From an uncultured Clostridia bacterium (GTDB taxonomy: Bacteria > Bacillota > Clostridia > Peptostreptococcales > Anaerovoracaceae), in contig CAKQVC010000009.1 in NCBI GenBank assembly GCA_934277655.1, positions 1-19,577 on the forward strand: 19,577 nt of DNA, in the 5' to 3' direction. The position numbers and the translations under genes are program-made. Position 1 is the stretch's first letter. Every line of letters starts with the position of its first letter. The notes under the pieces are model-generated. The model searched no databases. It saw nothing but the letters and a program-made list of their open reading frames with translations, and had not been told where the DNA came from. Below, in pieces: positions 1 through 6,300 of the stretch.

Positions 1-205
1 GAGGAATATGTCCAGTGCCCGTAGGAAAGCTTCCGACAGCTCCTGCTGTGACGGATGACACCCTGGTTGCCTTTGCCCGCCATGGCTTCCATGTGAAGTT
101 TGCTCCGCCGTAAGCTTTGCCTGATGTCTTGTAATAGTTATCGTAGATATTTCTCTTCATCACATCGTAACCACCACCGTAGTAGCCGATAAGCTGTTCT
201 AGCAC
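1..205 (-). CDS. Unrecognised partial ORF abutting the truncated transposase
   Basis: A minus-strand frame stays open from just inside the 3' end of the transposase remnant to the left window edge. It reads ..LEQLIGYYGGGYDVMKRN.. and then a Tyr/Lys-rich stretch and a Gly/Thr/Pro-rich stretch (..AGAVGSFPTGTGHIP). I do not recognise the family. It is offset from the tnpA frame and open past the tnpA stop, so it may be the gene that lies to the left, joined to the IS relic by a deletion or rearrangement. The start is uncertain: GTG near 205, or ATG at 158-160, neither with a convincing ribosome site. About 67 codons are visible, so chance openness cannot be excluded. Confidence 0.3.
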   Translation of the reverse strand, partial: MLEQLIGYYGGGYDVMKRNIYDNYYKTSGKAYGGANFTWKPWRAKATRVSSVTAGAVGSFPTGTGHIP

Positions 206-540
206 CACCCTCTGCACCAAAAATGTCGGTTTCCATACCTATATTTTAAATTCGCACTGTCAAAAATCATCAATGCACTTTTACGCTTGAGGGTACCAAC
301 GAATTGTGCTACACTCATATATGGTGGAATACTAACCAACATGTGTATGTGATCCGGGCATGCCTCAGCTTCGATTATCTCGACTTTCATTTCTTTACAC
401 AGCTTTCTAAGAATTCCGCCAATATCTTTTTTTAAGTTTCCACAGATGGCTTTACTTCTAAATTTTGGTGCAAAAACAATATGATATTCGCAGCGGTAGC
501 TTGAATGCGCTGTATGGTTTATTTCATTCTTCTTTGTCAA
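199..540 (-). pseudogene. tnpA: IS200/IS605-family TnpA, C-terminally truncated
   Basis: This is a Y1-type HUH transposase that would cut and join single-stranded IS ends. The N-terminal segment (CEYHIVFAPKFR, residues 17-28), the HUH metal-binding pair H64-I65-H66 in CPDHIHMLVSIPP and the segment RYGNRHFWCRG (101-111) are all typical of the family. The frame then stops after 113 residues, whereas family members run to about 130-150 and carry the catalytic tyrosine in the helix after this point. That tyrosine is absent, so the product should be inactive. The start is TTG at 538-540 with an AGGAGG at 544-549, only 3 nt away. The junction with foreign sequence is at about position 205-211. The family is secure; inactivity is inferred. 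Confidence 0.88.
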
Positions 541-604
541 AAACCTCCTGTTATTTTTAGTGATGCGGTCGCCAAACCAACATCATTATAACACGGAGGT
601 TTTT
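539..604 (-). promoter_or_regulatory. tnpA leader stem-loop that hides the ribosome site
   Basis: Arms at 539-554 and 588-604 are complementary over 16 pairs (AAAAACCTCC-TGTTAT against ATAACA-C-GGAGGTTTTT, one bulged base) with a 33-nt loop. In the tnpA transcript the right arm of the stem contains the AGGAGG ribosome site (544-549), so the folded leader would block translation. A ribosome-site-sequestering stem-loop in the tnpA leader is known for IS200; its presence here is seen directly, its action is inferred. Confidence 0.65.
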
Positions 605-629
605 ATTACATATACTAAAGTTTTTTTAC

Positions 630-651
630 CTACCCCTGGTAGAGACAGGGG
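630..651 (-). repeat. Subterminal hairpin of the IS200-like left end
   Basis: CCCCTG (633-638) and CAGGGG (646-651) form a perfect 6-bp stem with a 7-nt loop. An overlapping alternative, CTACC (630-634) with GGTAG (638-642), is also possible. IS200/IS605 transposases recognise imperfect hairpins of this type near the element ends. The sequence is adjacent to a T-run at 621-627, which in the tnpA direction is an A-run. Confidence 0.5.
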
Positions 652-662
652 GTTTATTGCCG

Positions 663-788
663 CTAAAGCGCACAACAATCCAGACAGGCTCTGCGCATAT
701 GATTTCTGAATTGTTCAAAATTTTCACATTCACACGCATCAAAACCTGAAATTACGACACTCTCACAGTAAGTATACCATGTTGCCAT
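663..788 (-). CDS. Possible 41-residue Cys-rich small protein
   Basis: The ORF starts at ATG (786-788) and ends at TAG (663-665). The product reads MATWYTYCESVVISGFDACE and then a Cys-containing helix-like tail, with six cysteines (residues 8, 19, 21, 35, 38, 39) in 41 residues. I do not recognise it. There is no clear ribosome site (AAAAGAAA precedes the ATG) and an in-frame stop lies five codons upstream. It sits between the IS remnant and the Rpn promoter and could be chance or the tail of a decayed gene. The remaining sequence between it and position 911 is AT-rich and I see no gene in it. Confidence 0.2.
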   Translation of the reverse strand: MATWYTYCESVVISGFDACECENFEQFRNHMRRACLDCCAL

Positions 789-911
789 TTTCTTTTGTTA
801 TGCACTGTGCATAGAAACGTATAAAATATGGGGATTTACAAGGAAATTTCGAAAGCCACAGTTATAAATTTTGTAGCCACCATCATTTATGTTATAATTT
901 TACATTAATTC

Positions 912-940
912 TTGCATTCTCCTCAACCCTGTTGTATAAT
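912..940 (+). promoter_or_regulatory. Sigma-A-type promoter for the Rpn-family gene
   Basis: The -35 TTGCAT (912-917) and -10 TATAAT (935-940) are separated by 17 bp. The -10 is a perfect consensus and the -35 matches at four of six positions. A start near 947 would give a leader of about 143 nt before the ATG at 1090. A weaker TATAAT (893-898) lies upstream without a good -35 box. Confidence 0.65.
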
Positions 941-1010
941 ATGATTACATTATTTTCTATTTAAGTAATTAAATTCTAACTCCGTTCTGTACAAGCACGT
1001 AAACAGCATA

Positions 1011-1056
1011 GACAGCAAGATCGGTAATTCCATACATACCGGCTGTCGGGATTTTT
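1011..1056 (+). promoter_or_regulatory. Leader hairpin followed by a short T-run (possible attenuator)
   Basis: GACAGC (1011-1016) pairs with GCTGTC (1042-1047), and inside it CGGTA (1022-1026) pairs with TACCG (1037-1041), giving a two-step stem in the leader of the Rpn gene. It is followed by GGGATTTTTA. It lies 43 nt before the start codon and could reduce read-through or affect mRNA stability. The T-run is short, so a complete terminator is doubtful. Confidence 0.35.
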
Positions 1057-1089
1057 AGACAAAATCTTTCATGGTAGAAAGGAGAAATT

Positions 1090-2052
1090 ATGCCAGAAGA
1101 CGCAATCCAAACAGTAGATGAAATCAGAAAATTATACACTGATACCTACCGAACAAAAATGCCCCTATATAACGATTATGTATTTCACCGGATTTACGGA
1201 AGTGACACGGAAGAATCCCGGGCAGCCCTCATGGGTCTTCTTAACATCATCCTGGAGCGCAGCGATGATCCCATCAAGCATGTGGAAATTAAGAATCCGG
1301 TTGACTATGGTGAACTTTTAAAAAGCAAAGACACCGCCATGGACATTAAGGCGGAAACCGAATCAAGAGAAATCCTTGATATCGAAATGCAAGTTGACCA
1401 TTTGGAATTTTATCGGAACCGTTCCCTGTTTTATGGCGGAAGGCTGGTGAATTCATCATTGAACTCCGGTGAGGACTATGATAAAATGAAGAAAAGCATT
1501 GTAGTTTCCATCATCCATACGAAGCTGTTTCCAGGGGACATCGGTTGCCACAGCGTGTTCAATGTCAGAGAAAATGATACAGGGTATCTGCTGACCGACC
1601 GTCTGGAACTTCATTTTCTTGAGCTTGGCAAGGTAAATCCCGACAAATCCATAGAGGAAATGTCACAAATGGAGAAGCTGGCTTTCTACCTGCGATACGC
1701 TGCCGATGAAAACTACAAGGACTCTGTACAGAAAATCTGTAGTAAGGAGGATGGAATCTTTATGGCTGAAAATTTATACCGTAAGGCTACAAAGGAAGAA
1801 AGAGAGGCTGCCTGGGCCGAATCCAGGTTTTACTTCCAGCTTGAGCAGAATACCATAAAAGCAAGGGCGATCAAGCAGGGACTTGAGGAAGGACGTGCCA
1901 AAGGTCTAGCTGAAGGACGAGCTGAAGGACGAGCTGAAGGTGCTGCCCGTGAGAAGCGTGAGATTGCAGAAAAGATGCTCCGGGAGGGTATGTCCAAAGC
2001 TACGATCGCAAAAATAACAGGTCTATCTCCTGACGCATTAGAAAGCCTATAA
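1090..2052 (+). CDS. Rpn-family PD-(D/E)XK nuclease (recombination-promoting nuclease/putative transposase)
   Basis: The protein has 320 residues. The N-terminal two thirds is an Rpn-type nuclease domain, which includes DYVFHRIYGS (29-38), the catalytic acid D85 in MDIKAETE and the E-x-Q of DIEMQ (E99, Q101), so the active site looks intact. The family makes DNA breaks; E. coli members act in RecA-independent recombination and anti-phage defence. The C-terminal third (about 225-320) is a charged helical segment with AEGR repeats and ends in a short helix-turn-helix-like tail (AKITGLSPDALESL). The ribosome site GAAAGGAG lies 6 nt before the ATG. It is a monocistronic plus-strand gene with its own promoter, convergent with the surface-protein cluster. 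An older annotation style calls these genes transposases, but no IS ends surround it. Confidence 0.9.
   Translation: MPEDAIQTVDEIRKLYTDTYRTKMPLYNDYVFHRIYGSDTEESRAALMGLLNIILERSDDPIKHVEIKNPVDYGELLKSKDTAMDIKAETESREILDIEMQVDHLEFYRNRSLFYGGRLVNSSLNSGEDYDKMKKSIVVSIIHTKLFPGDIGCHSVFNVRENDTGYLLTDRLELHFLELGKVNPDKSIEEMSQMEKLAFYLRYAADENYKDSVQKICSKEDGIFMAENLYRKATKEEREAAWAESRFYFQLEQNTIKARAIKQGLEEGRAKGLAEGRAEGRAEGAAREKREIAEKMLREGMSKATIAKITGLSPDALESL
1762..2052 (+). CDS. Candidate internal product: C-terminal RpnS-like inhibitor
   Basis: An ATG at 1762-1764 is in frame with the nuclease gene (codon 225) and is preceded by AAGGAGG at 1744-1750, with 11 nt between them. Translation from here would give a 96-residue protein starting MAENLYRKATKEEREAAWAE, consisting of the helical C-terminal domain without the nuclease domain. 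In characterised Rpn loci the variable C-terminal domain is translated separately (RpnS) and blocks the toxic full-length protein (RpnL). The start and ribosome site are seen; separate translation and inhibition are inferred from the family. The 11-nt spacing is longer than optimal. Confidence 0.5.
   Translation: MAENLYRKATKEEREAAWAESRFYFQLEQNTIKARAIKQGLEEGRAKGLAEGRAEGRAEGAAREKREIAEKMLREGMSKATIAKITGLSPDALESL
1909..1941 (+). repeat. 12-bp in-frame tandem repeat (Ala-Glu-Gly-Arg codons)
   Basis: GCTGAAGGACGA occurs at 1909-1920 and 1921-1932, followed by a 9-bp partial copy at 1933-1941. Each unit encodes AEGR. Being a multiple of three, copy-number change would lengthen or shorten the C-terminal helix without a frameshift. 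Repeats of this kind are common in Rpn C-terminal regions. Confidence 0.8.
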
Positions 2053-2154
2053 AGGATTCAGCAATAATTTGTAAACAACGACAAAGCCTACTATATTTTG
2101 TGCTATAACTGCGTAGCGATAACGCCAGCAGCGCAGATGCAAAACATGCTATAT

Positions 2155-2219
2155 AAAGAGAGACCGTTTCCTTAACAGAGGGCATTTCCGCACAACTGCT
2201 AAGTCACAGTCTCTTTTTT
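2155..2219. terminator. Bidirectional terminator between convergent genes
   Basis: AAAGAGAGAC (2155-2164) pairs with GTCTCTTTTTT (2209-2219), and an inner stem is formed by CTTAACAG (2171-2178) and CTGCTAAG (2196-2203) with one mismatch, which is a G-U wobble in the minus-strand RNA. A-run and T-run flank both sides, so it could end transcripts of the Rpn gene (plus) and of the FN3 protein gene (minus). A smaller hairpin, CTGCG/CGCAG near 2109-2135, precedes it. The remaining bases of 2053-2252 hold no gene. Confidence 0.55.
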
Positions 2220-2252
2220 ACTGAATCACATATTACATTGACCCTATTCTTC

Positions 2253-3239
2253 CTATACGCTTCCGCTTACCACATTCGACCATCGAGTGTAATATATATG
2301 ATTGTCAATGGTACGGTATCCGCGTATCTTATAATATTTAGTCGTTCCGGATGCAACGTTATGGTTATAGCATTCGTTGCCTTCCAGGGTATGTGCTTTC
2401 TGATAGACAATTCCGTCAAAGGAATGATGGATTTCGTATCCGTCAAGCTTGAAACCCTTGGATTTTGTCCAGTTGAGACCTACATAGCTTAATCTTCCGG
2501 ACTGCGCTTTTTCAGCAGCGGTTACCTTTGCTTTGATCCTGGTATTTTGTATGCCGCTGATAAGTCTTGCTGTTTCCATCTCTGCTTTATCTCCGACGAT
2601 AAAGGTTCCCTGCAGGCTTCCTTTTACTTTGCAGGCAAGCTTCGTTCCGCTGGCTTTTTCTTCTTCTGATAAAGAAAAGGTATTGCAATAGATCTTGCCT
2701 CCGGTAATCATTCTGCAAAGACTGATTTCATCCGTCGACACATTATTCCCATTCTTATCCATATAAAAGACTGCGGATGCACCGCTGCTGTCCGGATTCA
2801 GGATCGTTTTGCCTGCTGAACGGAAGGAGATCTTCCACCCGGCCGCCTCATCTCCGTAAATTCGTTTCTGCTCCTGGGTCAGTTCCACTTGTTCCATGAT
2901 GATGCTGATCTTCTTTCCCTTTGCTTTGTTAACCAGGGATTTTGCCAGCTTTTTGTCTAAAGTTATGCTTCCCATGTCGGTATAAAGTTTCAGAGATTTC
3001 TTTGTTCCCTTTTGGAAATTCTTTAAGCGTGTCTTGCTGACTGTAACCTGGCTTTTATTCGCTTTCGCTGCGGGAATAGCGGTCATATCCGACATATCCG
3101 CCCCGGCTTCCGTATCCTGCACACCGGTCGTCGGCAAAGTTTCTGCATATGCGGTAACCGGCCCGATCTCGCTCTGTGAAAACGGTATTGCAGCCAGCAT
3201 CATTACAGTCATAATTCCTGCAATCAGTTTTTTTCTCAT
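2253..3239 (-). CDS. Secreted protein with C-terminal FN3-like domain, function unknown
   Basis: The product has 328 residues. A signal peptide covers about 1-33 (basic MRKK, hydrophobic core, then VTAYA before ETLP). The middle (about 55-220) contains a Lys-rich segment (VSKTRLKNFQKGTKKSLKLY) and beta-rich sequence that I do not recognise. The C-terminal 90 residues are FN3-like: a LNWTKSKGFKLDGYEI strand and the ending YYKIRGYRTI..YYTRWSNVV. That ending closely resembles the C-terminus of the beta-propeller protein encoded at 11524-13527, so the two may share a partner or anchoring role. The start is ATG with AGGAA 8 nt upstream (CAGGAACGAAAATG). It is the last gene of the minus cluster, after a terminator, so it is probably transcribed partly on its own. 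Confidence 0.75.
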   Translation of the reverse strand: MRKKLIAGIMTVMMLAAIPFSQSEIGPVTAYAETLPTTGVQDTEAGADMSDMTAIPAAKANKSQVTVSKTRLKNFQKGTKKSLKLYTDMGSITLDKKLAKSLVNKAKGKKISIIMEQVELTQEQKRIYGDEAAGWKISFRSAGKTILNPDSSGASAVFYMDKNGNNVSTDEISLCRMITGGKIYCNTFSLSEEEKASGTKLACKVKGSLQGTFIVGDKAEMETARLISGIQNTRIKAKVTAAEKAQSGRLSYVGLNWTKSKGFKLDGYEIHHSFDGIVYQKAHTLEGNECYNHNVASGTTKYYKIRGYRTIDNHIYYTRWSNVVSGSV

Positions 3240-3280
3240 TTTCGTTCCTGTTCCTTCCTGCTTTCGATTCCGATATTGTT

Positions 3281-3318
3281 ATATTTCCTGCACAATATTT
3301 CCTGCACTCTCAGAGTGC
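3281..3318. repeat. Direct repeats plus perfect palindrome upstream of the FN3 protein gene
   Basis: ATATTTCCTGCAC occurs at 3281-3293 and again at 3295-3307 (14-bp period). The second copy runs into GCACTCTCAGAGTGC (3304-3318), a perfect 7-bp inverted repeat around one central base. The block lies 42-79 bp upstream of the start codon at 3239, where a promoter and operator would be expected, and downstream of the adhesin terminator. I infer a regulator-binding region; no convincing -35/-10 pair could be fixed. Confidence 0.45.
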
Positions 3319-3332
3319 TTTGATTTCTTAAG

Positions 3333-3363
3333 AAAAGAGGAGCGGACCATGCCGCCCCCTTTT
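3333..3363 (-). terminator. Intrinsic terminator of the giant surface protein gene
   Basis: In the minus-strand RNA, AAAAGGGGGCGG pairs with CCGCTCCTCTTTT around a CATGGT loop (GC-rich stem, one bulge), followed by CTTAAG. It begins 25 nt after the stop codon of the 2666-residue protein. The symmetric A/T tails make a weak effect in the other direction possible. Confidence 0.65.
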
Positions 3364-3387
3364 CATCATAAATTTATCTGTCTGCTG

Positions 3388-6300
3388 TTATTTTTTTGCA
3401 GAATGATCTTCCTTTTTCTTTCTGCTCCATGCACCAAAGATGATGATAGCAATGACTGCAAGCAGAATGGCTGCAGATGCAACCGGATTATCTCTTACAG
3501 TATCGGTTACGGATTTTATCAGTTTATAGATCTTGCTTTCCGGCTTGATCTCACCTTGTTCTCCGCCGCCCTGGCTCTGTCCGCCGCTGTTTGTCTGGTC
3601 GAGCTGCTGGCTGTTTTCCTCATCTGAAGCATTAGAAGCCTGAGAAGGTTCCGGATCAGCTGCAATATCCTGTGCGTTTACCGGCTCCACTGAAGGAGTG
3701 ATCGATGGTTTTGGTGCTACACCCGGTGCGAAATCGGTTCCTGTACCGTTTCCGCCATGTGGTTTATCGCCCTTGCTTCCTGTCTGACCGGTTCCTGTAC
3801 CTGCGTTTCCGCCGGTGCCGGTTCCATCACCTTGCTGACCACCGGTTCCGTCACCGCCTTGCGTGCCGTCGCCTTGTCCGTCTCCGGTTCCTGTTCCGTC
3901 ACCGCTTCCCGGCTGTTCTACGGTTCCGTCTCCACTGCCGGTGCTGCCGCCGCTTCCGGATCCTGCACCTGTGGTTGTTGTACTGCTGCCGCCGCTTCCG
4001 CCTGCTGACAGGTCACGTATAATCGTTACGTCTGCTGTAGGATTTGCAGAATCAAAGAGTATCTGATTTCCGTTTTTATCCTTAATTCTTACATCGTAGC
4101 TTGTGGTCGTCGTGCTGCCGTCACTGTTCTGTACCACCTTTGGAGCCGGAATGCCGGTTACGGTAGTCGTCACTTTTTCACCTTTTTTCACGAAAACCTT
4201 ATCGCAGTCTGTAAGCCCTGCTTTTTCGCTGAGGCTGCTGGAAACAGTAGTGGTGATTGTTGCCGTAGTACCGTCAGACCAGGTGATATCCTGCTCCTTA
4301 TCCACTTCAACTTTGTAGATAATTCCATTTTCGCCGTCCTGGTTAAATACCGGACCGTTTTCGCCCTGAGTCCAGGTTCCCCTTGGTTCATGATTCTTGT
4401 CAAGTTCGTATGCAAGTTCTCCGCTGACAAATGCGGAATCCGGCATACCCTTTGCACCTTCCCGGCTGCTTTCGTAGCCGTCGGACTCTGCGTAATAGGT
4501 GTTGGATACTGTTGTATGTGTATTTCCTGCAATCGGATCGAAGGTCGGGCTTGGATTTGTTACCTTTCCGTTCCAATATGCATTTTCGATCCGGGATGTA
4601 TTGCCCGGTGAGAAAATGTTCGGAACAGAACCCATAATGCCTCCGACGTTATCTCCGCAGCTCTCGCCAAGATCTAAGGTGCCGCTGGCGTAAACATCCT
4701 TCAGTACCGCACCCTCTGTCTGGTAATCCATGTTGCTGCCGAGTATTCCGCCGACACTGTCTGCGTTTTTAGCCGTGATCGTTCCGGTAAATCCGCAGCG
4801 TTCGATCTGCATCTTACCCTGGGTTGTACCTTTGACACCGACAATACCGCCGATACCATAAGCTCCTTCTCTGCCGGCTTCCACGGATGCATTCGCCATA
4901 CAGCCGCGGATAGTACCTGCACCATATCCTAAAATGCCTCCAAGACCTCCGGCACCTTTGTTATCTGCCGGATTGTCACTGCAGCCGGCACCCTTTATCG
5001 TTGCCGCACCAACTTCGCAGTTTTCGATCACTGCAGTTCCGCCTTGTCCGGTAACACCGCCTGCGATGCCGCCGACATAGCTTCCTCCGCTGATGGATAC
5101 TCCATCTTCGATTCTGCATCCTGAGATAGTTCCATTCGGCTGGGTAACTCTGCCTACGATTCCTCCCGCAAAGTCTCCGCCTTCAAAGCTGCTTCCGGAT
5201 TTTACCCGGCAGTCTTCAATCGTTCCGCCGTTCAGAATGCTTGCAATTCCGCCGTCTACTTTACCGGTTCCGGTAACTGCAACGTCAGAAACACGACCGG
5301 ATACGTTTCCGAATAGCGGCTGTTTTGCATCTTTATAAGTAAGGGTATGTCCATTCCCCACAAAAGTACCCGCAAAATCTATTCTTGCACCGATTGCTTC
5401 CCAATCTTCTGCAAGGGTAATATCATTCCCCAGCTGGAAAGTTCTTCTGCTACAGCTGTTTCCTGCGTTTACATATGCTGCCAGAGCTTTTAATGTCTCA
5501 TAATCGCTGATGGTAATGGTATCGAATTCGCCGTTCTCGTTCGGACGCTGATTTTTGATATAGTCTTCGAAGTTCTTAACCGGATCATCGGAATCCGAGC
5601 CGCTTGCTTTCCATTTTGCAACCAGCTTCATATTCCCGCTGATTGCCGCAATCACATCAATTACTTCCTCACTTCCTTCCGGCGACCATCCGATGAACTG
5701 GTAACCGCGACCCTGCACCATGTCATGCTTAGCCTCAGGAATTTCAAGGTCTGCAATAGCAAGATTTTCGGTGTTATTCTTTACTTTTATATAGTATTCT
5801 GTGCTTTGATGACCATCAACAGCAAAGTATCCGCTATCTGCATCAAAGGTCAGTATGCATTCATCCTCTGCAAGCCATCCTGCATACAGCGTCAGATTGT
5901 TTGTGAACGTATCGTCTTTAAACTTTATGTGCGTTCCTGCATCAACGTACCATCCATTGAAGGTATAGCCGTCTCTAGTCGGTTCTGCTCCTGCCGGTAT
6001 CTGTGCTGCACTGCCTGTCTCTGCGTCAAACGCATAAACAGACTGATCTTCGACAACCTCGCCTGCAAACAGCTTTTCATCGAAAAATGCCGGATCTGTC
6101 TCATCTCCGTTTGCATTCAACGTGATGGTAACAACATCAATCTTTTCCCATCCTGCATACAGCATTAACGGATGTTCCTCTGCATCATAGCCGCTGAGGA
6201 TCTCACCATAATCAAATGGCTGCAGGCACTGGCTGTCGGTATACCATCCTGTGAAACGATAACCCTTGCGGCTTATCTTATCATTGATGACTTTTTTTGC

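Larger units (their letters stand above)
199..652 (-). mobile_element. Relic of an IS200-like insertion sequence (one end kept)
   Basis: The element comprises the truncated tnpA, its structured 5' leader and a subterminal hairpin at 630-651, which together match the left-end organisation of IS200-group elements. The opposite end should lie beyond the tnpA C-terminus, but the sequence changes at about 205-211 and no right-end hairpin is visible. It therefore looks like a one-ended remnant that cannot move by itself. The exact outer boundary near 652-660 is not determined because no target-site signature could be assigned. Confidence 0.6.

Noticed and set aside
1909..1941. Short repeats as a CRISPR array
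   Set aside because: The units are 12 bp, directly adjacent without spacers, and in frame within a coding region.
1090..2052. Rpn-family gene as a transposase of an insertion sequence
   Set aside because: The residues are those of a PD-(D/E)XK Rpn nuclease, and no terminal inverted repeats or target duplications were found around it.
3304..3318. CIRCE-like heat-shock operator (GCACTC...GAGTGC)
   Set aside because: The half-sites resemble the CIRCE halves, but the spacer is 3 bp rather than the required 9 bp and the outer TTA/TAA bases are missing; no chaperone gene follows.
3425..3490. Sortase-type signal at the C-terminus of the giant protein (DNPVAS before the membrane helix)
   Set aside because: NPVAS fits neither LPXTG nor the NPQTN type; only the helix plus basic tail is supported, so plain membrane anchoring is called.
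3705..4066. Several plus-strand ORFs rich in Arg, Val or Pro
   Set aside because: They mirror the Gly-rich low-complexity region of the minus-strand surface protein, overlap each other in different frames and lack starts with ribosome sites.
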